Of a stretch of DNA of 64,000 bases, positions 26,891-36,800 are shown in pieces. Location: positions 1-64,000 of the forward strand of contig JAEWLI010000218.1 of assembly GCA_023393375.1 (NCBI GenBank), written 5' to 3'. Below the pieces are notes generated by a model. That model ran no database searches. It was not told the DNA's origin and saw only the letters and a program-made list of their open reading frames with translations. Both the position numbers and the translations under genes were made by a program. Every line of letters begins with the position of its first letter. Within the stretch, counting starts at the first letter, position 1. This stretch comes from Bacteroidota bacterium (GTDB lineage Bacteria; Bacteroidota; Bacteroidia; Cytophagales; Cyclobacteriaceae).

Positions 26891-28126
26891 ATGTCAATTG
26901 GTAGGAAACCTATTCTTACGTTTTTTTCTATTGCAGCTAAATCTGTAGCCCGTTTGGCAGTGAACAAAGCATTTGCCGTATATTTTGGCACTACGGGCAT
27001 CACACTTCTTGCTCATTTTCAGAATCTGATTGGTTTGATTACTCAACTCCCCAACGATGGTGTAAACAGGGGATTGTCACACTTATTACAAAGTACTAAA
27101 AATGCAAAAGCCATTAAAAAACTCACGGGTGCAGCTTTATTATTCAACCTCATCCTATTTTTTTTCACGTCTGTAATCATTTATTTATTTAAAGATTACT
27201 TTTTCGGGCATTTTGATATCATTAATGAAACCCTCTTTTATGTAATCTTTTTTTCTTCGGTTATAGTATTTGTATTCAACCTCTTTTTACAAGCATTCAT
27301 CCTAAGTCTTAAGAATGCCATGATTTACGCAGTGACCAATATTCTTGGAATGGGTTTATTATTGATAGCTGTATTAGCGGGTGTTCAAACAATGACTTTG
27401 GATCATGCCTTACTAGCATTCAGTATTGGTCAGGCACTTAGCATTTTAGTCACCGTATTTATCATTATACGCTTCAAAACTTCAGGACACCTGAATCTGA
27501 GCTTTTCTGTGACAGATTTAAAAAAGTTATCTGAATTCCTACTGGTTGTATTCAGTGTATTGGTATTTTCCAAATTGGTGGATTTTGGTGTGAGGCATTA
27601 TGCCATGTCGGAATTTGGTTATAAACTTGCCGGTCTTTGGCAGTCGGTAGTGAAGATTTCCGATAGCTATATGAGCCTTTTTATTGCAACAGTTGGCGTA
27701 GTATTTTATCCCCAGGTATCAGCACTTGTATTTGATACAGACAAATTAAGAAAATATATTAAAGATGTGTTGTACATTGTTACTCCCGTTACCATCATAG
27801 GTTTGTTTCTCATATATATTTTTCGTATTCCTATTTTAAATCTACTATTTACCGAAGAATTTATTCCGGCTCATTACTTGATAAAATATCAACTTATCGG
27901 GGATTTTTTTGGGATAATTTCTTATCTGCTCATTTATATTGTGTCGGCTCAAGCACGTACACTCACCTTTATTCTTCTCCAGTTCGGCTCTGCTGTTTTG
28001 TACATTTCCTTAATTGCGATGTTGCGAAATGATTTCGGAGTGGAAGCTTTTCCTATGGCCCATTCTGCCAGATTTATAATTTTTTTCGTAGTATTGATCA
28101 TTCTAAACCGTAGGATTTTATTTTGA
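26891..28126 (+). CDS. Polysaccharide flippase, Wzx/MATE-like
   Basis: A 411-residue membrane protein with about 12 hydrophobic helices. The start (KSVARLAVNKAFAVYFGTTG, residues 15-34) and the charged loops after helix 2 match O-antigen and exopolysaccharide translocases such as WzxE, which flip lipid-linked oligosaccharides across the inner membrane. It sits between a FemAB-like transferase and a GT2 glycosyltransferase, which supports a glycan-assembly role. The GT2 start codon follows after 6 bp. Confidence 0.8.
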   Translation: MSIGRKPILTFFSIAAKSVARLAVNKAFAVYFGTTGITLLAHFQNLIGLITQLPNDGVNRGLSHLLQSTKNAKAIKKLTGAALLFNLILFFFTSVIIYLFKDYFFGHFDIINETLFYVIFFSSVIVFVFNLFLQAFILSLKNAMIYAVTNILGMGLLLIAVLAGVQTMTLDHALLAFSIGQALSILVTVFIIIRFKTSGHLNLSFSVTDLKKLSEFLLVVFSVLVFSKLVDFGVRHYAMSEFGYKLAGLWQSVVKISDSYMSLFIATVGVVFYPQVSALVFDTDKLRKYIKDVLYIVTPVTIIGLFLIYIFRIPILNLLFTEEFIPAHYLIKYQLIGDFFGIISYLLIYIVSAQARTLTFILLQFGSAVLYISLIAMLRNDFGVEAFPMAHSARFIIFFVVLIILNRRILF

Positions 28127-28132
28127 TTGGGA

Positions 28133-29071
28133 ATGACAACACCACTTGTTACTGTAATTTGCACAAGTTATAATCATAAATACTTTATCGAGGAATGTGT
28201 GAATTCTGTGCTTAATCAAACCTATACCAATATCGAACTGATTCTGGTAGATAATGCCAGCACCGATGGTAGTGTGGGGGCAATTGAGAAAATAATCAAT
28301 AAAAATCCTACAATCAGATTGATTAAAAATGATGAAAATATAGGTCTTTGTCGGGCCTTTAATCAAGCATTCCGGATGTCGAAAGGGGAGTACTTGATTG
28401 ATCTTGCAGCAGATGATGTGTTAGAGCCAACCCGAATTGAAGCAGGTGTAACAAGTTTCACTCAATTTCCAGATGGGGGGATAAGTTTTAGTGATGCCTA
28501 TTATATCAACAGTCGGTCTGAAATAATCGGGCCACATTATAAACGGAATAAGAAGGGCGAATTACTTCAGCATGTTCCTCAGGGCGATGTTTATACGGAA
28601 ATTATAGCCCGCTATTTTATTTGTCCACCTACCATGATGTATGCCCGTAAGGTGGTAGAGGCCTTGCAAGGTTATGATGAGCAGCTGGCTTATGAAGATT
28701 TTGATTTTCAGGTAAGGGCATCCCGTATTTTCCCATTTGTTTACACCGATGCCATTCTGGTAAAAAAAAGGGTATTAGAAAATTCACTATCTACCCAACA
28801 ATATCAACCTAACAGCAAAATCCTGCTTTCTACTTGTGCCATATGTGAAAAAGCTTACCACTTGAACCGAACAAAGCAGGAACATCAAGCTTTGAAAAAA
28901 AGGATTTATTACGAATTGCGACAGGCCATTTTAAGTCAAAATTATATCGCAGCAAGATGTTTTTTATCGCTACTTAAAAAAATGAAAGATAAAAGTGTAC
29001 AAAGGGTGGTATATTCTTTTCTTGTTGAAAATAAAATTAATTTATCTTTTATAAAAAGTATCAAACCATAA
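28133..29071 (+). CDS. Family 2 glycosyltransferase
   Basis: A 312-residue GT-A glycosyltransferase. The N-terminus has the GT2 pattern VTVICTSYNHKYFIEECV and ILVDNASTDGSVG (nucleotide-sugar binding), then a DLAADD acidic motif at about residues 86-91 that fits the DxD-type metal site. The C-terminal half is helical and basic. It transfers a sugar from an activated donor to a growing glycan; donor and acceptor are not known. It is the third gene of a three-gene glycan block. ATG 28133 is used; the frame from 28127 has only TTG. Confidence 0.85.
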   Translation: MTTPLVTVICTSYNHKYFIEECVNSVLNQTYTNIELILVDNASTDGSVGAIEKIINKNPTIRLIKNDENIGLCRAFNQAFRMSKGEYLIDLAADDVLEPTRIEAGVTSFTQFPDGGISFSDAYYINSRSEIIGPHYKRNKKGELLQHVPQGDVYTEIIARYFICPPTMMYARKVVEALQGYDEQLAYEDFDFQVRASRIFPFVYTDAILVKKRVLENSLSTQQYQPNSKILLSTCAICEKAYHLNRTKQEHQALKKRIYYELRQAILSQNYIAARCFLSLLKKMKDKSVQRVVYSFLVENKINLSFIKSIKP

Positions 29072-29072
29072 C

Positions 29073-30002
29073 CTATCGTCTATTATCGTCATCATCGCGC
29101 ATGCTGAGATAACTTTCGTACCTGCTAATATCTATTTCCTCATTCTGTACGGCTTGGATCACGGCACATCCTGGTTCATGGATATGGGTACAATTATAAA
29201 AACGACATTCATTAAATAAATTACGCATCTCAGGGAAGAAGTGGGAAATTTCCTCTGTGTCAATATCAATCAAACCCAATTCTTTTATCCCTGGCGTATC
29301 GATCACGAATGTGTCTTTATCAACTCTGAACATTTCAGCAAAGGTAGTGGTGTGTATGCCTTTTTCTGCAAAGTCAGATATTTCTCCTGTTTTCAGATTA
29401 AGATCCGGAAGTAATCTATTTAATATGGTCGATTTTCCAACTCCGGAATGCCCTGAGAGCAAGGATTTTTTACCTTTGAGCAGATCCTGAAAATCTGACA
29501 GATTTTCGCCTGTTTCAGCAGATATTAACAAGCTTTTATAGCCAATTTTTTCATACATCAGCTTTAATTCCTCAAAAAGACCGATAAGATCGTCATTCAG
29601 AATATCTTTTTTATTAAATGCCACTACTGCTGGAATTCTAAATGATTCAGCGGCAACCAAAAAACGATCAATAAAACCTAGTGATGTTCGTGGATAAACC
29701 AACGTGGCAATTAAGATAGCCTGATCTATGTTAGCTGCTATAATATGTCCGTGGTTGGTTTTATGTGGTGACTTCCTGATGATATAATTATCCCTCGGAA
29801 CAACCTCAAATATAAGTCCTTTTTTCTCAAAGGTATCCTCAATTTCCAGCTTCACACGGTCTCCAACAGCAATAGGATTAGTCACTTTAGTGCCTTTTAA
29901 TTTCAATTTGCCCCTCAAGCGGCATGTGTATATCTGATCTTCCTCCAGATTGAGTACCTCATACCATGATCCTGTAGACCTTAATACTATTCCATTTTTC
30001 AT
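29073..30002 (-). CDS. rsgA: Ribosome small-subunit GTPase RsgA
   Basis: A 309-residue circularly permuted GTPase that helps finish 30S ribosomal subunits. An N-terminal OB domain (about 1-70) is followed by permuted G motifs: NKKD (G4, 130-133), SGHSGVGKST (G1, 183-192) and DTPG (G3, 235-238). The C-terminal zinc knuckle uses Cys266, Cys271, His273 and Cys279 (ECRFYNCTHIHEPGC). Its start overlaps the waaA stop by 4 bp (ATGA), so it is translated with waaA. Confidence 0.96.
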   Translation of the reverse strand: MKNGIVLRSTGSWYEVLNLEEDQIYTCRLRGKLKLKGTKVTNPIAVGDRVKLEIEDTFEKKGLIFEVVPRDNYIIRKSPHKTNHGHIIAANIDQAILIATLVYPRTSLGFIDRFLVAAESFRIPAVVAFNKKDILNDDLIGLFEELKLMYEKIGYKSLLISAETGENLSDFQDLLKGKKSLLSGHSGVGKSTILNRLLPDLNLKTGEISDFAEKGIHTTTFAEMFRVDKDTFVIDTPGIKELGLIDIDTEEISHFFPEMRNLFNECRFYNCTHIHEPGCAVIQAVQNEEIDISRYESYLSMRDDDDNRR

Positions 30003-31246
30003 TGTATCAAAGTATCAACATAATTGAGTACCTTTTGTGTTGCACCTGTATGGCGGATCACATAGTCAGATGCTGTATTTGCGATCTTCTGTCTTTCCGT
30101 TTCATTCTCCAGCAGCATATTTATTAACTTCTGAATTTCTGACGATGTTTTTACAGGAAATGCTGCACCTTCCTTTTCAAGCTCAACTACTTCATTAAAC
30201 TTCATGTTGCCCGATTCAGCTCCAATAAACAAAGGCATACCAAAAGTAGCTGCTTCGAGAGTATTGTGCAATCCTTTATTAAATGCTCCCCCGATATAAG
30301 CAAACTCCCCATATTGATATAATGATGAAAGCATGCCAATATTATCAATTAACAAAACTTCATATTTTTCTACTGTTGTCACATTTGCTTTACTGAAACG
30401 TATGCATGGTCGATTGATCTTTTCTTCCATTGCCTTTAATTCCTGATCAATAATATTATGTGGGGCAATAATATATTTCAACCTAATATTTACATCATTG
30501 ATTACTGGAATTAATATATCCATATCCAGTGGCCAAACACTACCAAGTACGAAGATTTTTTCACCATTTTTAAATTTTTCAGCCACTTTTATGTGAACAG
30601 GTTTACTACAGATATTGCTTACACGATCGAAACGGGTATCACCTGATATTGATACCTCCGCTATACCTGCCTGTTTCAACAAGAGGTAAGATTCTTCGTT
30701 CTGCACAAATATATGATTGAAGAATTTTAAAATTTTTTTATATAATTTACCGTACGGTTTAAAAAATAATTGGTTCGAACGGAAAATAGCAGAGAAGGAA
30801 ATAACAGGAATATTTCTTCGATTCAATTCCCGCAAGTAAAAATACCAAAACTCATATTTTACAAACAAAACTACCGTCGGTTTTAACCACTTAACCAGTT
30901 TTCTTGCATGATAGGCGGAATCGTTGGGTAAATAAAATATGTAATCCGCACCCTCGTATTTCTTACGAACTTCATATCCTGAAGGTGAGAAAAATGTCAA
31001 GAAAATCTTGTAATTCGGGTATTTTAACCGGAAAGCCTCCATCACCGGACGGGCTTGTTCAAATTCTCCTAATGAAGCACAATGGAACCAGACGACTGGA
31101 GAACTGTTATGAGTTACGGCCTTTTTTATTTTTTTCAATAAACCCTTCCGACCTTTTACATACTTTGCAGCACTTTTATTAAAAGATGCAGTAATCGAAA
31201 CCAACACAAAGTAGATCTTGGTGAAAATACTGTATATCAACATCAT
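29999..31246 (-). CDS. waaA: 3-deoxy-D-manno-octulosonate (Kdo) transferase
   Basis: A 415-residue GT-B enzyme that adds Kdo to lipid A in the cytoplasmic membrane. An N-terminal membrane anchor (IFTKIYFVLVSITASF) is followed by the acceptor motif FHCASLGEFEQARP near residue 56, LFVKYEFWYFYLREL and, in the donor half, GSVWPLD and EAATFGMPLFIG. The family catalytic Glu lies in the GEFEQ segment. Three nearby starts exist; GTG 31249 and ATG 31243 are alternatives. It is coupled to rsgA by an ATGA overlap and shows the cell makes Kdo-containing lipopolysaccharide. Confidence 0.92.
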   Translation of the reverse strand: MMLIYSIFTKIYFVLVSITASFNKSAAKYVKGRKGLLKKIKKAVTHNSSPVVWFHCASLGEFEQARPVMEAFRLKYPNYKIFLTFFSPSGYEVRKKYEGADYIFYLPNDSAYHARKLVKWLKPTVVLFVKYEFWYFYLRELNRRNIPVISFSAIFRSNQLFFKPYGKLYKKILKFFNHIFVQNEESYLLLKQAGIAEVSISGDTRFDRVSNICSKPVHIKVAEKFKNGEKIFVLGSVWPLDMDILIPVINDVNIRLKYIIAPHNIIDQELKAMEEKINRPCIRFSKANVTTVEKYEVLLIDNIGMLSSLYQYGEFAYIGGAFNKGLHNTLEAATFGMPLFIGAESGNMKFNEVVELEKEGAAFPVKTSSEIQKLINMLLENETERQKIANTASDYVIRHTGATQKVLNYVDTLIQ

Positions 31247-31259
31247 CACTTAATTTTTG

Positions 31260-31267
31260 CAAAAGTA
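31260..31267 (-). promoter_or_regulatory. -7 element TACTTTTG of waaA-rsgA
   Basis: TACTTTTG on the minus strand matches TAnnTTTG, 14 bp before the chosen waaA start. The leader would be very short. Confidence 0.4.
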
Positions 31268-31391
31268 ACCGAACCAACTGAAAGGAAAACTTTTGAATGA
31301 GAAATTTCTACGTTCGTGAATTCCTTAAGTAAAATTTGCACAAACAATCATTATAAATCATGGTTTTCCCCTTACAACTTATTATCAAAAG

Positions 31392-32405
31392 ATGAAAATA
31401 TACCACCTTTTAAGGGGTTTTCTATTTAGCCTCCTTTTTTCAGGAAGCCTGCATGCACAACAAGACGTCAGCGGATTTTTCACCAATAGCATGAATGATA
31501 TTAGCTTGTTGATAGAAAATTATGCCGCTCCGTTTATAAAAGGGGAGGGTTATGCAGTAGCCAATGGATGGTATGGTACTGCTAAATCAAAAAGTACACT
31601 TGGAATTGATTTTAACTTATCAATCAGCAATTCTTTTCTTCCTCCCAATGAACAACATTTTACTTTTATCCCGCAACAATACCAGTTTATATCCCTTCAA
31701 CCGGGAGAATCAAATAAAATTCCGACTGCTGTAGGACCTGAAAAACCGGGACCAGTGTTGCAAGGAAGTGTTGGTGGTGTCACATTTTATACACCCGAGG
31801 GCGTAGGTATACCAAAATGGCAAGACAGGCCTCTGGCATTTATGCCTATCGCTCAAATGGGAATAGGTCTGGTGGCTAAAACAGAAATCAAAATCCGTTA
31901 TTGGCCAGAGATCAAAATTGGAAAAACAAAAAATAAAATGGCCGGTGTGGCAATAATGCATGAAATAAGTCAATGGATTCCCTGGCTGGACGATTCAGCA
32001 TTTAATGTTTCTTTTCTGGGAGGATACACGCGCTTAAAATCTGTTTATGACTTTACTGGACAAGATATCTCTGCCTACGAGCATCATTCTCTTTTTACGA
32101 TAGAATCATATACCAGCCAATTGATTCTATCCCGTGATTTTAGCATAATCACAATATTTGGTAGCTTGGGCTACAATTTTATATCCTCGAAGTTGGCATA
32201 CGAAGGTGTTTTTGAACTAAATGGTCCAAACGGAGAAGTTTATGAAGCTGTCCTGGAGCCCATTTCAATTTCCTTGAAATATCGTTCACCGCAGGTACTT
32301 GCCGGCATTACCAGTGAGTTTTCATTTGTCGCTGTACATGCCACCTTAGGCTATGCGGAATATCCTTTTGGTGTATTTGGAATGAGTGTAAGACTGAAAA
32401 AATAA
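31392..32405 (+). CDS. DUF6588-like outer-membrane protein
   Basis: A 337-residue exported protein (signal about residues 1-22, ending LHAQ). After a helical start (NDISLLIENYAAPFIKGEGYAVANGWYG shortened to NYAAPFIKGEGYAVANGWYG) there is a barrel-like domain of alternating aromatic strands ending in FGMSVRLKK. The opening and the GWYGTAKSKSTLGIDFN segment match what I recall of DUF6588. Function is unknown, probably an outer-membrane barrel. It ends in a strong terminator shared with the convergent AsmA gene. Confidence 0.7.
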   Translation: MKIYHLLRGFLFSLLFSGSLHAQQDVSGFFTNSMNDISLLIENYAAPFIKGEGYAVANGWYGTAKSKSTLGIDFNLSISNSFLPPNEQHFTFIPQQYQFISLQPGESNKIPTAVGPEKPGPVLQGSVGGVTFYTPEGVGIPKWQDRPLAFMPIAQMGIGLVAKTEIKIRYWPEIKIGKTKNKMAGVAIMHEISQWIPWLDDSAFNVSFLGGYTRLKSVYDFTGQDISAYEHHSLFTIESYTSQLILSRDFSIITIFGSLGYNFISSKLAYEGVFELNGPNGEVYEAVLEPISISLKYRSPQVLAGITSEFSFVAVHATLGYAEYPFGVFGMSVRLKK

Positions 32406-32414
32406 GATTCTAAT

Positions 32415-32456
32415 AGGGGGAACATACTATAGATGTTCCCCCTGTTTTTTATTTTT
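32415..32456 (+). terminator. Rho-independent terminator of the DUF6588 gene
   Basis: AGGGGGAACAT (32415-32425) and ATGTTCCCCCT (32433-32443) form a perfect 11-bp stem with a 7-nt loop, followed by GTTTTTTATTTTTTC. The T-rich end runs into the 3' end of the convergent AsmA gene. Confidence 0.9.
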
Positions 32457-35391
32457 TCATTAAGTTTCTCAACCTATCTTTTGCTTTATCCACTTCCTTC
32501 TTTACTTCCTCCTCTACTTCCTGTTTTTTTTCTTCTACCACTTCTTTGGCCTCTTCCTTTTTCTCTTCAACCCTCTCCTGCACTTGTTCTTTCGCTTCCT
32601 GTTTTTCTTCTGCAATACGATCAGCGACAGCCTCTTTAGCTTCGCTAGTCGGGCTGCTCTTAGCAGTAGTGGTCTGGTCAGATTGTCCCAAGCTGAATTT
32701 CGGATCATTATATGCACCACCCATCTTAACAGGTATCTGTAGATTCTGACCTATTACATCTGACTTGCCTAGCTTAGAAGCTATAGCATCATTCAATGCT
32801 TGGCCAATTTGACCGGTAGGCAAATTCATAGTAACCGTATAATCCATATCCCCTTCAATGCCGTTACTTCCCTGAGCAGTGGCTTGAATATTTCCCAACT
32901 TGAAATCAAATGGTTTGACATGCAAACGACCATCTTTAATTTCTGTATTGAGCTTCAGATTATTCAAACTGATTTCATCTGTTTGACTCTTACTGGCAAA
33001 ACTTGTTATTCCGGAAATTATCTTAGAGTCTTTAAGTGCTGCATTGGCCAATTCAATGATACCCCCTCCAGATAAAGTAGACATTACAGGCATCATATTT
33101 GACGATAAAGCCCCACCCAAACTAAAGTCAGTAGAAAATTTACCATTTACATTTTGAGCAATGGGTGCCAGGGTTTGGACGGTATTGAAATTCTGAAAAG
33201 CCTGCTGAACAGACAAACCATTAACATTAAAATTAAATTTAAATGCTGGTTTTTCCGGATTCTCTGTACTGTAAAATCCTGTCATGGTAAATAATCCGTC
33301 TAATAGTCCGAATTTCAAATTATCCAGATTGACTATTCCATTTTTTACAGTCACCTTACCATTCAAATTATTCAGTGTAAGGTTATCATAAATTACTTGT
33401 TTGATAGTCGAATTAAAAACAAAATCCACATTTTTTGGAATTTCTACTACCTCCAATTCAGTAGTGTCTGCTTCCTCGGTCTCATCATCAGTCATCCATT
33501 CATTTACATTAAATTTGTTGGATCGCAGCGTCATCTCCCCTTTTAAAGTTTCATCCCTTACAATATAACTCATATAATTTGAGATGTATCCGGAAAGTTG
33601 CAGATCACTGCTTCCAACTGCTCCTGTAAAAGCAGTTAAATTAAGCCGGTCGGGAGAAAAAGCTGCATTGGCATTTGTAATAGTGAACCCCTGAGGCAGA
33701 TCTGTGCTTCTAAAGTAGAAGTTGCTTACTGACATAGTACCAGAAGTAGGCAAGCGGTCGTATCTTTCAGCCTCTACATCTGACATTTTCCCTTTGGTTT
33801 TTATATCTGCAGCTATTTTGCCTTTCAATTCCATATCCTGCAATTCCATCATACTGGCAATTTTTTCAAGATCCAGAGCACCTTTTGCAGTAAGGTCCCA
33901 GTTATAATCATCCAAATCTTTTAAATAAAGGGCAGCTGTAAATGGTTCACCATCCATAGCCATTCCAAAATTATTTACCCAAACTTCCGTTGCACTCATC
34001 TGCCCGTTCGGATTGGTTATTTTAGCATCAAATTTTAAATTATCTATAGTGGATGGGAATTCACTTGTTTTCACGTAACCATTGGTCATGTTCATGGTAG
34101 CTTCCATCTTTGGGAACAACGCTTTAGCACTGTCATAAACACCATTAGCTTTTACATTTGCGATAAACATACCTTTTAATGATAATCCTTCCATTGGAAC
34201 CATTTCACTCAGATCAGCAAGATTTATTTTAGCATCTATAACTGCATTAATTTTCATCGAAGTAAGACCTTCCATTAAAATCTTAGCATCTACAGGATTT
34301 TCACCCATATCTAAATGGAATTTCTTTAAATCAATTTTCGTCTGATCAACAATCCCTTCTGGTACATCCACCAATAAGTCCATATTGATATTTGAAACAG
34401 GTTTGGGTAAGTCTGGATATTGCACCATTCCGTCATTTACCTGCAAGGCCAGATTTATTGCAGGCATTTTTTCAGATGCATCACTGTAAGTTCCTCTTAC
34501 AAAACCGTTGAATGCGAGGTTTCCGTCAGCTTTTACATTTTTAAATTCATCCGTGTACATGCCAGGGACCAGTGACAATAAATTTTTAAATGTATTTTCC
34601 TTGGCTGCAAATGAAATGTCCATATCTATGTCATCTCCGGGCATTGCTACCCATCCTTCAAAACCAAATGCAAAATCATTCAATTTGATTTTATTATCAA
34701 GAAAGGTATATTTTGATTCGGGCATATTCATGTTCAATGAAATATCTGCCTCCAGTTGCTTATTTGAAATGTATTCACTGTTTTCATATGTGAAACCAAA
34801 TGAATTGATTTTTGTAAATGTATTCAAATCAAAAATATCCTGGGTAAAATCACCATTTCCAGTATGATTTATACCTTCCAATTTTACAAGCATATTTGAA
34901 GCAATGTCCAGATACACTACCCTTCCATCATTGACTACCCATTTGTCTATACCGACGGAGAATTCGGTTGTCTCTTCATCTGAGGCATCCTCTTCATCAT
35001 CCAGCATGATATCATAATTTGCTACTCCATTTTCAAGAACCATCACCACCACATTGGGCTTATTCAATTCAATTTTGTTGATTTTAATTTGATCTGAAAA
35101 CAAGCTTCTCAAATTAATGGATATTCTTAGGGAATTGATGGACAATAAAGTATCGCCTTCAAATGGAGCCCGATTGATTATGCCAAAGTCATACAATGAA
35201 GCTGTTGCATGGGGGAAATTCCTGAATAAAGAAAGACCAAAGTCATGGAAATAAACATCGGCATTCACCGATTCATTAATCTGCTCGTTCACTTTGGCTT
35301 TTATCTCGTCTTTATAGATTACAGGTAATACAATTGCAGCCAATAACAACAGTGCCACAATAATTCCAATAATTAATAATGCCTTTTTCAT
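32449..35391 (-). CDS. AsmA-family protein, very long
   Basis: A 980-residue protein. One membrane anchor (residues about 4-26, LLIIGIIVALLLLAAIVLPVIY) is followed by the AsmA N-terminal domain and a long run of beta-groove repeats that continue to about residue 900. AsmA-like proteins (TamB, YhdP, YicH) are bridge-like proteins thought to move phospholipids between envelope membranes. Residues about 920-980 form a highly charged tail of E/K/Q heptads (EEKQEAKEQVQE, EEKKEEAKEVVEEKK), likely a coiled coil. Cytoplasmic orientation is anchored at the N-terminus. Confidence 0.88.
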   Translation of the reverse strand: MKKALLIIGIIVALLLLAAIVLPVIYKDEIKAKVNEQINESVNADVYFHDFGLSLFRNFPHATASLYDFGIINRAPFEGDTLLSINSLRISINLRSLFSDQIKINKIELNKPNVVVMVLENGVANYDIMLDDEEDASDEETTEFSVGIDKWVVNDGRVVYLDIASNMLVKLEGINHTGNGDFTQDIFDLNTFTKINSFGFTYENSEYISNKQLEADISLNMNMPESKYTFLDNKIKLNDFAFGFEGWVAMPGDDIDMDISFAAKENTFKNLLSLVPGMYTDEFKNVKADGNLAFNGFVRGTYSDASEKMPAINLALQVNDGMVQYPDLPKPVSNINMDLLVDVPEGIVDQTKIDLKKFHLDMGENPVDAKILMEGLTSMKINAVIDAKINLADLSEMVPMEGLSLKGMFIANVKANGVYDSAKALFPKMEATMNMTNGYVKTSEFPSTIDNLKFDAKITNPNGQMSATEVWVNNFGMAMDGEPFTAALYLKDLDDYNWDLTAKGALDLEKIASMMELQDMELKGKIAADIKTKGKMSDVEAERYDRLPTSGTMSVSNFYFRSTDLPQGFTITNANAAFSPDRLNLTAFTGAVGSSDLQLSGYISNYMSYIVRDETLKGEMTLRSNKFNVNEWMTDDETEEADTTELEVVEIPKNVDFVFNSTIKQVIYDNLTLNNLNGKVTVKNGIVNLDNLKFGLLDGLFTMTGFYSTENPEKPAFKFNFNVNGLSVQQAFQNFNTVQTLAPIAQNVNGKFSTDFSLGGALSSNMMPVMSTLSGGGIIELANAALKDSKIISGITSFASKSQTDEISLNNLKLNTEIKDGRLHVKPFDFKLGNIQATAQGSNGIEGDMDYTVTMNLPTGQIGQALNDAIASKLGKSDVIGQNLQIPVKMGGAYNDPKFSLGQSDQTTTAKSSPTSEAKEAVADRIAEEKQEAKEQVQERVEEKKEEAKEVVEEKKQEVEEEVKKEVDKAKDRLRNLMKK

Positions 35392-35518
35392 ATTAAAATA
35401 GTTTTTTATATAACGGATGAACGTGGCTCAAGTATTGTGCCATGCTAATTTAATCATAAGTAAATACTCATTGTAAGACTTATCAAAATTATTTTACATG
35501 GCAAGAAAAAGTATGGAA

Positions 35519-36700
35519 TTACTGAAGTCTCATCATATAAACCAGGTTTCGGAGAAATTCAGCAACCTCGAGAGAAATTTCATGGTTGGAACTTACTCCA
35601 ACTATATACAGGGTAAAAATACCATATAACATCAGTAATAAAATAGCCTTGACGATACCCAAACCTTTACCGAAAATATAAATACCAATGGTCACTGTGG
35701 TCAACAGCAACAAAAGCATCCTCAGTTCGCTGCTCAAATCAATCATTTCGGTAGTCATGTGTATCGGACCATAAATCATGGTATACAACATTAAAGGGAA
35801 CCCCAAAGCAAAACAAATATCAAAAATATTACTTCCCAAGGCATTGGACACTGCATCATCATAATTCCCTTTTTTAGCATCTTTCATAGAAATGATGGTG
35901 TCAGGGATACTGGAAGCAGCGGCTGCCAATATAACAGCAACAAAAATAACCGGAATACCTAATCCATTAAAAGTGCCAAGGAAAGGAATGGTATAAACAT
36001 CACTTCCTAACCATTCGCATGCTTGCACTAGTAAAAAACATACAATGGCCATTGCTAAAGTTGTACTGATTAATAATGACCATGCTATTCCATTGGTCAT
36101 TTTAGAAGCTTTATTTATAAAAATCCTTTCAAAGTTAACAGTTAGCATGCCCCTCAAAAAGCTTCCATTTGCCGATGTAGGGTGGATGTAGTTACTATGT
36201 ACAATTTCCTTCCTGCTATTTTTTGACATGGTCTTAAACATGAATGATATATACAAAACATATACCATGATCAGGATAAAACCATGATACCAATGCAGGG
36301 AATTGCCTGATATGATGATGATAAAAATGATTTCAGCAATAATCAGCGATATGCCATCCCTCAAATATACTTTTGGGGAGACTTGAATATTCTTTGCAAT
36401 ACCTGAAAAAACCACAACCAGAATTACAAACGCGGGAATGATCATACTATTAAAAATGGCACTGCCCGCCGTAGCTCCTATCCCACCCGAAAACCCGTTT
36501 ACATTTTTCAGGTAGAATAAAAAAAATAAGGCAGTAAAAACTTCTGGCATGGAACTGGCAATGGCATTAATGGTAGCCCCTCTTACTCCTTCCGAAAGGT
36601 TTCTTCCTATAAAATCGGATGCGGCAGCAAAACCATCACTCGCCCTCCAGATTATAATGCAACAAATTACAACTATAATTAGTGGAATTACAATACCCAT
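35519..36700 (-). CDS. CaCA-superfamily sodium/calcium-type antiporter
   Basis: A 393-residue membrane exchanger with about 10 helices and the two inverted alpha-repeats of the family. The first reads NAIASSMPEVFTALFFL and GATAGSAIFNS; the second reads ASSIPDTIISMKDA and DDAVSNALGSNIFDICF. In CaCA proteins the acidic residue in each repeat binds the cation; here they are Glu (MPE) and Asp (IPD). It likely exports Ca2+ using a Na+ or H+ gradient. No partner gene is in the operon. Confidence 0.88.
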   Translation of the reverse strand: MGIVIPLIIVVICCIIIWRASDGFAAASDFIGRNLSEGVRGATINAIASSMPEVFTALFFLFYLKNVNGFSGGIGATAGSAIFNSMIIPAFVILVVVFSGIAKNIQVSPKVYLRDGISLIIAEIIFIIIISGNSLHWYHGFILIMVYVLYISFMFKTMSKNSRKEIVHSNYIHPTSANGSFLRGMLTVNFERIFINKASKMTNGIAWSLLISTTLAMAIVCFLLVQACEWLGSDVYTIPFLGTFNGLGIPVIFVAVILAAAASSIPDTIISMKDAKKGNYDDAVSNALGSNIFDICFALGFPLMLYTMIYGPIHMTTEMIDLSSELRMLLLLLTTVTIGIYIFGKGLGIVKAILLLMLYGIFTLYIVGVSSNHEISLEVAEFLRNLVYMMRLQ

Positions 36701-36800
36701 TGACTATTGATAACAGAAATAAGATATGCCGTAAAAATAGGAATAATTTTACTTAAGATTTACTTATTTCGATGAATAAATAAAATATGAGCACGAAAAA

